A stretch of 64,000 nt of DNA from Gilvimarinus sp. 2_MG-2023. GTDB taxonomy: Bacteria > Pseudomonadota > Gammaproteobacteria > Pseudomonadales > Cellvibrionaceae. A program made the position numbers and the translations under genes. Location: assembly GCF_030547685.1 (NCBI RefSeq), contig NZ_JAUOQM010000034.1, positions 1 through 64,000 on the forward strand. Direction: 5' to 3'. Below the pieces are notes generated by a model. The model ran no database searches. It was given only the letters and a program-made list of their open reading frames with translations, and was not told the origin of the DNA. Positions 27,861-36,817 of the stretch are shown piece after piece. Numbering within the stretch: position 1 is the stretch's first letter; each line of letters begins with the position of its first letter.

Positions 27861-28235
27861 ATGGAAAAATTAACCACGGCGTGGCTGGTGTACTTGGCAG
27901 CAGGCGTCTTATTGGGCTTGTTTGGCTGGCGAATCACCCGGCCTTTATCGCGCTACTGGCAACATTTCTTACTAGTCTCCTACGCGGTTCTGGTCTTTAC
28001 CCCCTTTAGTCTAAACTTGGCTGAACAGCCCGATGCCTATGCACCAGCGCTTTTTGTAGCAGTGTTAAATAGTTTGTTTCAGGGGGTAGAAGCGGGGCTT
28101 GATGCTGCGGTGACTTTGGCACTTATTTGGATTGGGGCACTGTTGGTTTCTCTGATCTATTTACTGTTAAGCGGCCGTCGAGTTGCTCGTCGCAAGCACG
28201 CACACACCCGTGAGGCGACGGAGCATCCCTCATAA
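27861..28235 (+). CDS. Small inner membrane protein of unknown function
   Basis: A 124-residue protein with about three hydrophobic helices (residues 7-27, 36-56 and 80-104) and a basic, histidine-containing C terminus (GRRVARRKHAHTREATEHPS). The ATG lies one base after the ycgN stop, so it is probably translationally coupled. I do not recognise a named family. Its position before a VWA-domain protein suggests an envelope context, which is inference only. Confidence 0.7.
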   Translation: MEKLTTAWLVYLAAGVLLGLFGWRITRPLSRYWQHFLLVSYAVLVFTPFSLNLAEQPDAYAPALFVAVLNSLFQGVEAGLDAAVTLALIWIGALLVSLIYLLLSGRRVARRKHAHTREATEHPS

Positions 28236-28300
28236 CACCATTGCACAAATTCAGCACACTGCTATAAGTGGTATAAGGGTTTTATTGAATTGAGGATGAT

Positions 28301-30424
28301 ATGGGTATACGAATAATAATACTGGCGACTCTGTGGGTTTTGATGGCTCCACTGTCTGTTCAGGCGCAAGACAGTGTACCCGCGGATGTCAGGCTACTGG
28401 TGGATATTTCCGGCAGTATGAAACAAACTGACCCCAATAACTTGCGTATCCCAGCGCTCGAACTGATGGTTAAATTGCTACCAGAGGACACTCAAGCCGG
28501 TGTTTGGAGTTTTGGTCGGCAGGTCAATATGTTGGTGCCGTTCGACTCGGTCGACGATGCTTGGCGCCAGCAAGCGCAAAATAAAACCGGCCAAATCAAT
28601 TCGGTAGGGTTATTTACCAATATTGGCGAGGCGCTGGAAAAGGCCTCTGCCGTTGCCCCCAAGTCAGGTATGAGCAGTCTGGTGTTACTGACGGACGGCA
28701 AAGTCGATATCGATAAAAAGGCCAGCCGCAATGCGCAAGAGCGCCAACGTATCCTCTCTGAATTACTGCCCGAATTAAAACGCAAAGGCTTTACCATCCA
28801 TACCATCGCGCTGTCTAACGACGCTGATACAGAATTATTGCAGCAGTTGTCGCGTACCACCGATGGGGTATATTCGGTGGCGGAAACAGCGGATGAGCTA
28901 ATGCAGTCCTACTTGCTGATGTTTGATCAGGCTGTACCGGCCAAGCGTCTGCCGCTATCCGATAACCGCTTTCAGGTCGACAGCTCGGTGGATGAATTCA
29001 CGGCGCTGATTTTTCGCCAGCCCGACTCGAGCCCTACGCAACTAATTGATCCGGCGGGTAATAAAATTAACAGTGCCCAACACCCCAATACGGTGTCTTG
29101 GTACGGCGCCGACAGTTACGATCTGATTACGGTGCATAACCCCAAAACCGGCCAATGGCAAGTAGTGGCCGATGAGACACCACAAAATAGAGTGACCGTT
29201 GTCAGCGACTTGGAATTGCGAGTAGCCGAGTTACCCAATAATGTCATCGCCGGTAACGAACTGCCCGTCGAATTTGGTTTGTATGAAAAAGGTGAGGTCA
29301 TCACTGACCCCGACTTCTTAAACCTACTAACCGCCCGAGCCGAAATCACGCCAGTTGGCGAGCCTGGGCGTTGGCAGCTACCTTTGCCCACCGACCCAAT
29401 TCCGGCGGGGGGAGTCTTCACCGAAACCATACCAAAGTTTAAACAGCGTGGCGATTTTGATCTCACCATTGTGGTCGATGGCAAGACCTTTGCTCGCGAA
29501 TTTAAACACCGTGTCAAAGTTGATTCTTTGTTTGATGTGCAAATGGATAAGCGCATTGAAAACGATCAAGTTCACTACGATATTGTGGTAAGAGGTGATC
29601 CGAACCTGATAAATACCGAGCTTTCCGCCGTGGTGGCTCATGTTAAAACCTCAGGCGGCAACAGTGAGTTGGAAACCTTAAGTCAAACCGATATCGGTCG
29701 CTGGGTGTTTAGTGTTACTGCGGATGAAGTCGCCCGTTATGCCATAGACCTACAGGCCAGCGGTGAGGATGCCGATGGCAATGCGTTTGACGAAAACCTG
29801 CCCAGTTTGTATTTCACCTACCCGGAGCAAGGCGACCCGATCCTGACCGAGGCGGATAAAGAAATACAAGCGTTGAAGCAGTTGCTGGCCGAAGAGAAAA
29901 AAGCACTAGCCGCAGAAACGAATCAACCTGAGCCCACGTTGCCCGAAGAGCAATCTGCTGACAGTGAATCCTCCAGTTTATCTGCAAGTAGCTCAAGTGC
30001 CCCTCAAGTACAGGCCGCTGCAACAAGCCAAATTGATTCAGACAGTAAGCCTGAAGAAGACCGCGAAGAGGGCGGAACCGATTGGCTAATGATCCTGGCT
30101 ATAGCTGGTGGCAATGTGTTATTGGCGGCCATGGTTTATTTTGTTTATCGCCAGTTCAGTACGAAAGATGTGCAAAGCGAACTGGATGAATTTGAACAAG
30201 CGCTACAGCAAAACCTTGAGGGCGAAGATAAGCCTGAAACAACGCCTCAGGCTGCTACTAAACCGGCCCCCGCCGTGGATGATGACGATCCTCTGGCCGC
30301 TTTAGATGCTCTGTCCGTTAGCGCACCGGACTCGGATGAAATGTTTCCAGTTGATGATACTAAAAACAACGCTGGCGATATCCCTATGGACGAGCTGGAT
30401 AATGACCCAGACAGCAAGCCCTAA
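28301..30424 (+). CDS. VWA-domain envelope protein with C-terminal membrane anchor
   Basis: The 707-residue protein has a signal peptide (cleavage near SVQA-QD), a von Willebrand factor A domain (about 28-205) with a complete MIDAS motif (DISGSMKQTDP; later LLTDGKVDID), a beta-rich middle region (210-500), a low-complexity Ser/Glu linker, one transmembrane helix (MILAIAGGNVLLAAMVYFVY, about 598-617) and an acidic cytoplasmic tail of about 85 residues. The metal-binding VWA faces the periplasm. It resembles the TIGR03503-type conserved proteins of marine gammaproteobacteria; no function is established. Ribosome site TGAGGATGAT precedes the ATG, and the GNAT gene overlaps its stop by one base. 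Confidence 0.8.
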   Translation: MGIRIIILATLWVLMAPLSVQAQDSVPADVRLLVDISGSMKQTDPNNLRIPALELMVKLLPEDTQAGVWSFGRQVNMLVPFDSVDDAWRQQAQNKTGQINSVGLFTNIGEALEKASAVAPKSGMSSLVLLTDGKVDIDKKASRNAQERQRILSELLPELKRKGFTIHTIALSNDADTELLQQLSRTTDGVYSVAETADELMQSYLLMFDQAVPAKRLPLSDNRFQVDSSVDEFTALIFRQPDSSPTQLIDPAGNKINSAQHPNTVSWYGADSYDLITVHNPKTGQWQVVADETPQNRVTVVSDLELRVAELPNNVIAGNELPVEFGLYEKGEVITDPDFLNLLTARAEITPVGEPGRWQLPLPTDPIPAGGVFTETIPKFKQRGDFDLTIVVDGKTFAREFKHRVKVDSLFDVQMDKRIENDQVHYDIVVRGDPNLINTELSAVVAHVKTSGGNSELETLSQTDIGRWVFSVTADEVARYAIDLQASGEDADGNAFDENLPSLYFTYPEQGDPILTEADKEIQALKQLLAEEKKALAAETNQPEPTLPEEQSADSESSSLSASSSSAPQVQAAATSQIDSDSKPEEDREEGGTDWLMILAIAGGNVLLAAMVYFVYRQFSTKDVQSELDEFEQALQQNLEGEDKPETTPQAATKPAPAVDDDDPLAALDALSVSAPDSDEMFPVDDTKNNAGDIPMDELDNDPDSKP

Positions 30425-30858
30425 TGTATGCCACTAAAGCCGAGCGGGATTGCTATCCGGCGATCTCGCGCTGTTACCGGCAGTGGGGCGAAAAAGCCAA
30501 GTGCGGCAAGCTTGATCATGTATACACGCTCAGCGATGACGAATCCGCTTGGGTAGGGGCGGCTCGAATTCTGCCGTTAGCCGATAACGCTTTTTTATTG
30601 CGCAATTTAACCATTGCCCCCAGCTTGCGCGGCCGCGGTTATGCCCGCCAATTAATGCAATCCATTTTGCAAGATCCTCAGATTCAACCACTATATTGCT
30701 ACGCCTTGGATTATTTGCGAGAGTTTTATCTCGGTCTTGGGTTTTGCGAAATGCTACCCTCTGAAGTGCCCAAGGTGGTGGCCGACCCTTATTGTCGCTA
30801 TCGAGCTAACGGCAAAAGCTTTATTTTATTGGGTTTCGGGGCCGCCTGCTGTGATTGA
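30424..30858 (+). CDS. GNAT-family N-acetyltransferase
   Basis: The 144-residue protein has the GNAT core with a β-strand [11 protein letters not shown], then [20 protein letters not shown], which contains the acetyl-CoA pyrophosphate-binding R-x-x-G-x-A loop, and [17 protein letters not shown]. The acceptor is unknown. It starts within the stop codon of the VWA gene (TAATG). Confidence 0.85.
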   Translation: MYATKAERDCYPAISRCYRQWGEKAKCGKLDHVYTLSDDESAWVGAARILPLADNAFLLRNLTIAPSLRGRGYARQLMQSILQDPQIQPLYCYALDYLREFYLGLGFCEMLPSEVPKVVADPYCRYRANGKSFILLGFGAACCD

Positions 30859-30872
30859 ACGAGGAACAGACT

Positions 30873-31658
30873 GTGTGTGAATTGCTGGGAATGTCAGCCA
30901 ATGTCCCCACCGACCTATGTTTTAGCTTTACTGGGTTGCTGCAACGCGGCGGTGGCACCGGCCCCCACCGCGATGGTTGGGGAGTGGTATTTTACGAAGG
31001 CAAAGGCATCCGTGCCTTTCGTGACAGTGCACCTAGCGTCGAGTCCGAAATTGCCAAGTTGGTGAGCCGTTTTCCCATGAAAAGCTGTATTGCCATCAGC
31101 CATATCCGCGAGGCGAATGTAGGCTCGGTATGTTTGGAGAACACCCATCCGTTTGTGCGCGAACTGTGGGGGCAGAACTGGACCTTTGCCCACAATGGCC
31201 AGCTCGCTAACCCCAATGAGCTAGCGCTGGGCGATTTTATCCCCGTGGGGACAACTGACAGCGAACGTGCATTTTGTTGGTTACTTGGCAGTATTAAACA
31301 ACACTTTTCTGAGCCAAAGATTATTGAGCAAGACCGCCCCGCGTACTGGCAGCAATTAAAGCGCTGGTGTGACCATTTGCATAGCCGCGGAGTAGCCAAT
31401 TTACTATTCAGCGAAGGTCGCTATCTTTACGCCTATTGTTCTACTAAGCTGCATTGGGTGACTCGCCGCGCGCCCTTTGGTGAGGCGCAGCTCAGCGATG
31501 CCGAAATGGCGGTGGATTTTGGTGAACACACCACTGATAAAGACATAGTGACAGTTATTGCCACCCAGCCGTTAACCAATAACGAACGGTGGAGCAAGAT
31601 GCAGCCGGGTGAGTTTATTGTATTTGACCAGGGTGAGGTGGCACTGCAAGTCAAGTAA
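30873..31658 (+). CDS. Class II glutamine amidotransferase (YafJ type)
   Basis: This is a stand-alone class II (Ntn-type) glutaminase domain of 261 residues. The GTG at 30873 is taken as the start because it makes Cys the second residue ([14 protein letters not shown]), the nucleophile exposed after Met removal, and because GAGGAAC lies at 30861-30867. An upstream TTG in the same frame would bury that Cys. Further motifs are [26 protein letters not shown] and FAHNGQL, all in the YafJ pattern. The partner or acceptor is unknown. Confidence 0.88.
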   Translation: MCELLGMSANVPTDLCFSFTGLLQRGGGTGPHRDGWGVVFYEGKGIRAFRDSAPSVESEIAKLVSRFPMKSCIAISHIREANVGSVCLENTHPFVRELWGQNWTFAHNGQLANPNELALGDFIPVGTTDSERAFCWLLGSIKQHFSEPKIIEQDRPAYWQQLKRWCDHLHSRGVANLLFSEGRYLYAYCSTKLHWVTRRAPFGEAQLSDAEMAVDFGEHTTDKDIVTVIATQPLTNNERWSKMQPGEFIVFDQGEVALQVK

Positions 31659-31798
31659 TTCTAGTGGTACCTTGAAATCACCTGCAGCAGCCATATTGTA
31701 TATTTATAGCGACTATTTAGATTATTGATTGTCTTAACCTTGAGCGAGATTGTTATTATGCATTCATACCTCGTGAATAACGCAGTAAAGGAGAACAC

Positions 31799-32269
31799 AT
31801 GGATATTGATATAGGTATCAAACAAGCAGATCGCAAAGAACTGGCCGAGGGCTTGGCGCGGGTTTTGGCAGACACCTACACCTTGTACCTAAAAACCCAT
31901 AACTACCACTGGAATGTGACAGGTCCCATGTTTCAGACGCTGCACACCATGTTTGAAACTCAATACACTGAACTTGCTATTGCTGTGGACGATTTGGCTG
32001 AGCGAATTCGCTCGTTAGGTTACCCGGCACCTGGCACCTACAAGGCCTATGCTGAGCTCTCTTCGATTAAAGAAGAGGAAGGTGTGCCCAGCGCTAAAGA
32101 AATGATTGCCAACCTGGTGGCAGGCCAAGAATCTGTGGTGAAAACGGCACGTGCCCTCTACCCAACAGTGGATAAGGCCAGTGACGAGGCCACCGGCGAC
32201 TTATTAACCCAGCGCATTCAGCTGCACGAAAAAACCGCCTGGATGCTACGCTCGCTTTTGGAAGAGTAA
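31799..32269 (+). CDS. dps: Dps-family ferritin-like DNA-protection protein
   Basis: The 156-residue protein is a Dps-type mini-ferritin that stores iron and detoxifies peroxide. The ferroxidase ligands are visible in LKTHNYHWNVTGPMFQTLHT and FETQYTELAIAVDDLAERI, with the conserved LGYPAPGTYKAY after them. The ATG follows AAAGGAGAACAC, a strong ribosome site. The 140-base upstream region is AT-rich and probably holds the promoter, but I could not assign a regulator site. A terminator follows. Confidence 0.93.
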   Translation: MDIDIGIKQADRKELAEGLARVLADTYTLYLKTHNYHWNVTGPMFQTLHTMFETQYTELAIAVDDLAERIRSLGYPAPGTYKAYAELSSIKEEEGVPSAKEMIANLVAGQESVVKTARALYPTVDKASDEATGDLLTQRIQLHEKTAWMLRSLLEE

Positions 32270-32290
32270 TGCTTTAGCGGTTATACCCTG

Positions 32291-32322
32291 CGGCCCGGTG
32301 TCTTAGACGCCGGGCCGTTTTT
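32291..32322 (+). terminator. Terminator of the dps gene
   Basis: CGGCCCGG at 32291-32298 pairs with CCGGGCCG at 32310-32317, followed by five T. Confidence 0.88.
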
Positions 32323-32423
32323 GTTTGGGGCATGGAGTGTGTTCTTACTGCTTTACGCAACCGCTGCCACTCATCAAAGATCCGATAACAGGGTACAATA
32401 GCGGCCCTGTAATTGGAGAGTGT

Positions 32424-35400
32424 ATGTCAGAATTACCCCTTAATCTCGATCGTCCGCTAGAGCAAGTAATGCTGCGGGATGTGTTTCGCCTTAAGCGCAA
32501 AGCGCAGGATATTCGCCAGCGTGAAAAGCAGGGCAAGCCCGTGGATCAGATGATCGACCGCTGGCAACAAGAGTGGGCAGTTTCCTGCCAGTTGGTACAG
32601 GCGCGCGCTCAAGCTGTTCCCCAAAGTATTGAATTTCCTGAGAATTTACCTGTCAGCGGTAAACGAGATGACATTGCCGAGCTCATTCGCGATCATCAGG
32701 TGGTGGTTCTAGCCGGTGAGACAGGTTCGGGTAAAACCACCCAGCTGCCCAAAATATGTCTGCAGCTGGGATTGGGCGTCAAAGGCATGATTGGCCACAC
32801 TCAGCCCCGACGTATTGCGGCGCAAACCGTAGGTGCACGGGTCGCCGAGGAGTTGGGCTCAAATCTCGGTGAAATGGTGGGCTACCAAGTTCGCTTCACC
32901 GAACAGACGACCGAGACGTCACTGATTAAAGTCATGACCGACGGGATCTTGCTGGCTGAAATCCAACAAGACCCGATGCTCAATCGTTACGACACATTGA
33001 TCATCGATGAGGCGCACGAGCGCAGTCTCAATATCGATTTTTTGTTGGGTTATCTCAAGCAGCTGCTGCCCAAAAGGCCCGACTTAAAACTGATTATTAC
33101 CTCGGCGACTATTGACGTCGAGCGCTTCTCTGAGCACTTTAATAACGCACCTGTGATTGAGGTGTCGGGCCGTACTTATCCGGTGGATGTTTGGTATCGC
33201 CCCATGATCGACAGCGATAGCGAAGACAACGACAGCCACCAGGCCATTATCGACGCCATCAGTGAAATCGACCAGCACGAGCGAAAAACCGGCAAAGGGC
33301 GGGGCGGCGATATACTGGTCTTTTTAAGTGGCGAGCGGGATATTCGCGAGGCGGCAAAACGTTTGCGCCATGCCGATTTTCGTCACTTCGAAGTGCTTCC
33401 CTTTTACGCCCGTCTGAGCCTGGCCGAGCAAAACCGTGTCTTCTCCAGCCACAAAGGGCGGCGGATTGTACTCGCCACTAATGTGGCAGAAACCTCTATC
33501 ACCGTGCCCGGTATTCGCTATGTGATTGACACCGGCGTGGCGCGGATTAGCCGCTACAGCGTGCGCACTAAAGTGCAGCGCCTGCCGATAGAACCAATCT
33601 CCCAGGCCAGTGCCAATCAACGTAAAGGGCGCTGTGGCCGGGTCAGCGACGGCATCTGTGTGCGGCTATACAGCGAAGAGGATTTCCTCGGGCGCCCCGA
33701 GTTTACCGACGCCGAAATCCTGCGCACCAATCTGGCCGCGGTTATTTTGCAAATGCTGCAGCTTAAAATCGGTGATATTCATAAGTTTCCATTTGTCGAT
33801 GCACCGGACTCACGCCTCATTAACGACGGTTTTAAGCTGTTGCAAGAGCTCCACGCAGTGGACGGCAAGCAGCGCGTAACAGCCGATGGCAGGCGCCTGG
33901 CACAGCTGAGTGTGGACCCAACGCTGGCGCGAATGCTGCTGGCCGCCAGTGATTTAGGCGCACTGGATGAAGTCTTGATTATTGTCAGCGCCCTGTCGAT
34001 TCAAGACCCGCGCGAGCGACCGGCGGAAAAGCAGCAAGCCGCGGATCAAATGCACCGCCGATTTTGGGATGAAAACTCTGACTTTGTCGGTTACGTCAAT
34101 TTGTGGCGCTACTATGAAGAGCAGCGTCAGGCGTTGTCGCAAAATCAATTGCGCAAGTTGTGCAAGAAAGAGTTTTTGTCTTACCTGCGCCTGCGTGAAT
34201 GGCGGGATATACATCGCCAGTTGAAGTTAACCGGACAAAAGTTAGGGCTCAAGTTCAACAAAGAGGCCGCCGATTACGCCTCGGTGCACCAGTCGATGGT
34301 GACAGGCTTACTGGGCAATATAGGTTTTCATAACGAGGGACGAGAATACCTCGGTGCGCGCAACCGAAAATTTTCGATTTTCCCAGGTTCCTCCCAAAAT
34401 AAAAAACGTCCCAAGTGGATGGTGGCGGCGCAATTGATGGAAACCTCGCAGCTGTTTGCGCACGACGTCGCTAAAGTCGAACCCGAGTGGCTGCTTGAGG
34501 CGGCAAAACACTTGGTAAAACGCAACCACTTTGAACCGCATTACGATGTTAAGTCCGGCCAGGTAAAAGCGTTTGAAAAAGTCAGCTTATATGGGTTAAC
34601 ACTGGTTGAGAGACAGCGGGTTAACTACAGCCAAATCAACCCGGTTGAGTGCCGCGAAGTGTTTATCCGGGCCGCCCTGGTGGAAGGGCGGTACGTTAAA
34701 CGTGGCCAAAAGGCACCGGATTTTTATCGTCACAATCAAAAGCTGATCGAAGAGTTAGAAGCGCTTGAGGCAAAGTCGCGCCGGCGCGATATTTTGGCCG
34801 AAGACGAAACCGTCTTTCAATTTTACGATGAACGCATTCCTGGCGATGTGATCAATCGCGCCGGCTTCGAAAATTGGCGCAAACAGGCCGAAGAAAAACA
34901 AGCCGATGTACTAAAAATCCCGCGCGAACGCTTAATGCAGCGCACCGTGCAGGATATCAGTGAAGCTCAGTTTCCCGATGAACTTGAATGGCAGGGGATG
35001 CGCTTCCCGTTAACTTACCATTTCGAACCCGGGCATTGTGATGATGGAGTGACCGTTAATGTCCCCATGAGCTTGTTACACGAGTTGCCAGAGCATCGAT
35101 TGGATTGGCTGGTGCCGGGCATGTTGCGCGACAAGTGCATCGATTTATTAAAGAGCTTGCCAAAATCGCTGCGCAAACACTTTGTGCCCGTGCCTGATGT
35201 GGTGGACAAAGCGCTCAGTGCTATGGCGGTGGATAATGTCCCCCTAATTGAGGCGCTGTCGCATCAGTTAAAACGCCAAACTCTGGTAGAGGTTAAAGAA
35301 TCCGACTGGCAGCAGGCGAATATAGAAGATTTTTTCCGCTTCAATATTCGGGTGGTGGATGATCGTGGCAAAGCCATCGCTGCCAGTCGCGATCTATCCG

Positions 35401-36332
35401 AGTTGCGGGCAAGCTACAAAGAAAAAGTGCAAAGCAATATACGCGACGCCGCCGATGATATGACTCGCGAAGGGATTACCCAGTGGGACTTACAATTGCC
35501 GGAAACGGTTGAGCTGAAACGCAAAGGTATCAGTATCAGAGCCTACCCGACGTTGGTGGACAAAGCCGATTCCGCCGCAATGGAAGTGCTGGATAATCCG
35601 CGCCAAGCGCATTACCAATCATTGGCAGGTGTCAGTCGGCTAATTTTACTGGAGTGCCGCGAGACGGTTAAGTACCTCAACAAAGAGCTACTGAAAGGTA
35701 AAGAGCTGGGGCTAACGGTGGTGCAGCTGGGCAAACGCGATGCCGTGGTTGACGATATTTGCATGGCCGCCGCCTGCCAGCTGGGGCTGGCAGGCGGCGA
35801 GCTGCCCCGAGATGAGCAAGCTTTTGCCGCTGCCGTTGCTAAGGTAAAGCCAGAGCTGGTAGAGCGAAGCCAAGCGTTAGCGGATATTTTAGTTCAATCG
35901 CTGGCGCGGGTGGTGGCGATTAAAAAGCAGTTAAAACAGAGTAAAAATGCACTGACCATGGCACTCGCGGCCGGTGATGTCAGTCGCCAGTTGGATGGGC
36001 TGTTTTATCCAAAAATAGTCTTTAATACTCCTTACGACTGGTTTTGCCAGTACCCACGCTACCTTGAGGCGATACAGGTGCGGCTGGAAAAAGTTGTGCT
36101 TAACGCCCAGAAAGATCGAGTGCAAATGGCGGAAATCGAGGTGCACGAGGGTCGCTTAGAGGAATACCTGAGCAAAAATGGCGACTACCAATTGCACGAA
36201 AATCCGCTCTTGGCGCAGTATCGCTGGTCGATTGAAGAGCTGCGCGTGTCACTATTTGCTCAGACGTTAAAGACTCGCTTGCCCGTTTCTGGTAAGCGCC
36301 TCAACAAGCTCTGGCAAGAGATTGGCACCTAG
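32424..36332 (+). CDS. hrpA: ATP-dependent RNA helicase HrpA
   Basis: A 1302-residue DEAH-box helicase of the HrpA family, which in E. coli rescues stalled ribosomes and processes some mRNAs. Motif I is GETGSGKTTQLP, motif II DEAHERS, motif III SAT, motif V ATNVAETSITVPG and motif VI QRKGRCGRV. After the helicase core come the HA2 and OB-fold regions and a long C-terminal DUF3418 region typical of HrpA. The ATG at 32424 follows TTGGAGAGTGT and yields the family N terminus; the GTG at 32325 is not supported. Transcribed alone. Confidence 0.95.
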   Translation: MSELPLNLDRPLEQVMLRDVFRLKRKAQDIRQREKQGKPVDQMIDRWQQEWAVSCQLVQARAQAVPQSIEFPENLPVSGKRDDIAELIRDHQVVVLAGETGSGKTTQLPKICLQLGLGVKGMIGHTQPRRIAAQTVGARVAEELGSNLGEMVGYQVRFTEQTTETSLIKVMTDGILLAEIQQDPMLNRYDTLIIDEAHERSLNIDFLLGYLKQLLPKRPDLKLIITSATIDVERFSEHFNNAPVIEVSGRTYPVDVWYRPMIDSDSEDNDSHQAIIDAISEIDQHERKTGKGRGGDILVFLSGERDIREAAKRLRHADFRHFEVLPFYARLSLAEQNRVFSSHKGRRIVLATNVAETSITVPGIRYVIDTGVARISRYSVRTKVQRLPIEPISQASANQRKGRCGRVSDGICVRLYSEEDFLGRPEFTDAEILRTNLAAVILQMLQLKIGDIHKFPFVDAPDSRLINDGFKLLQELHAVDGKQRVTADGRRLAQLSVDPTLARMLLAASDLGALDEVLIIVSALSIQDPRERPAEKQQAADQMHRRFWDENSDFVGYVNLWRYYEEQRQALSQNQLRKLCKKEFLSYLRLREWRDIHRQLKLTGQKLGLKFNKEAADYASVHQSMVTGLLGNIGFHNEGREYLGARNRKFSIFPGSSQNKKRPKWMVAAQLMETSQLFAHDVAKVEPEWLLEAAKHLVKRNHFEPHYDVKSGQVKAFEKVSLYGLTLVERQRVNYSQINPVECREVFIRAALVEGRYVKRGQKAPDFYRHNQKLIEELEALEAKSRRRDILAEDETVFQFYDERIPGDVINRAGFENWRKQAEEKQADVLKIPRERLMQRTVQDISEAQFPDELEWQGMRFPLTYHFEPGHCDDGVTVNVPMSLLHELPEHRLDWLVPGMLRDKCIDLLKSLPKSLRKHFVPVPDVVDKALSAMAVDNVPLIEALSHQLKRQTLVEVKESDWQQANIEDFFRFNIRVVDDRGKAIAASRDLSELRASYKEKVQSNIRDAADDMTREGITQWDLQLPETVELKRKGISIRAYPTLVDKADSAAMEVLDNPRQAHYQSLAGVSRLILLECRETVKYLNKELLKGKELGLTVVQLGKRDAVVDDICMAAACQLGLAGGELPRDEQAFAAAVAKVKPELVERSQALADILVQSLARVVAIKKQLKQSKNALTMALAAGDVSRQLDGLFYPKIVFNTPYDWFCQYPRYLEAIQVRLEKVVLNAQKDRVQMAEIEVHEGRLEEYLSKNGDYQLHENPLLAQYRWSIEELRVSLFAQTLKTRLPVSGKRLNKLWQEIGT

Positions 36333-36387
36333 CCGCTTGCCTTTTGAGGCAAAAACGAGAGCTTATTTTATAAAACCGTGGGCGAGT

Positions 36388-36415
36388 TGTAACAATTTTC
36401 CTCTTTGATCCTCTA
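36388..36415 (+). promoter_or_regulatory. Candidate ECF-sigma promoter of the hvfABC operon
   Basis: TGTAAC (36388-36393), exactly 16 bases, then CCTCTA (36410-36415). The same arrangement, TGTAAC-N16-CGTCTA, precedes the operon encoding HvfX, an ECF sigma factor and its anti-sigma factor at 59367-59394 on the minus strand. The AAC core at -35 is typical of ECF promoters. A start near 36422 would leave a 5' leader of about 70 bases. Confidence 0.6.
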
Positions 36416-36424
36416 TAGTCAGTG

Positions 36425-36457
36425 TGCAGCTCATACAGGATGTCGGTTTGAGCTGCA
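36425..36457 (+). promoter_or_regulatory. Inverted repeat in the hvfA leader
   Basis: TGCAGCTCA and TGAGCTGCA form a perfect 9-bp inverted repeat around a 15-base loop. It begins ten bases past the predicted -10 element, so it would lie at the 5' end of the mRNA as a hairpin, or in DNA be an operator. It ends 34 bases before the start codon. Confidence 0.4.
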
Positions 36458-36490
36458 GCACGAACCCTTTAAATACATGGAGATGGTCAA

Positions 36491-36817
36491 ATGAATAAAA
36501 ACTTTAAAGCCCCTATGGCAGCTGCGGTTGGCGCAGCGTTTATGGCAAGTGCCGCAATGACCTCGGTAGCGACGGCTGCTGAAAACCCTTTTGCCGCCGA
36601 GACTCTGCAGTCGGGCTATAAATTAGCCGATGCCGAGGGCAAGTGTGGTGAAGGTAAGTGCGGGGAAGAGAAAGCCGACCGTGAAGGCAAATGCGGCGAA
36701 GAGAAAGCTGAGAGCGAAGGTAAATGCGGCGAAGGCAAATGTGGTGAAGCTAAAGCCGACACAGAAGGTAAATGTGGTGGTGAAAAAGCCGACAAAGAAG
36801 GCACCTGTGGTCACTAA
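36491..36817 (+). CDS. hvfA: HvfA-family secreted RiPP precursor with seven EG[K/T]CG motifs
   Basis: The 108-residue precursor has a signal peptide-like N terminus (residues 1-30, MAAAVGAAFMASAAMTSVAT ending ATA-AEN), a short linker, then a Cys/Gly/Lys/Glu repeat with six EGKCG and one terminal EGTCG. Each holds one Cys, the only cysteines in the protein. In the described HvfA/bufferin family these Cys are converted by an MNIO enzyme into oxazolone-thioamide or thiooxazole groups that bind copper; that chemistry is inferred here from the motif and neighbours. The ATG follows GGAGATGG. The stop TAATG overlaps the HvfB start, fitting a precursor-enzyme operon. Confidence 0.9.
   Translation: MNKNFKAPMAAAVGAAFMASAAMTSVATAAENPFAAETLQSGYKLADAEGKCGEGKCGEEKADREGKCGEEKAESEGKCGEGKCGEAKADTEGKCGGEKADKEGTCGH

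Noticed and set aside
36337-36352. Small hairpin TTGCCT/AGGCAA after hrpA as a terminator
   Set aside because: Only 6 bp, followed by A residues rather than T; not convincing on the + strand.
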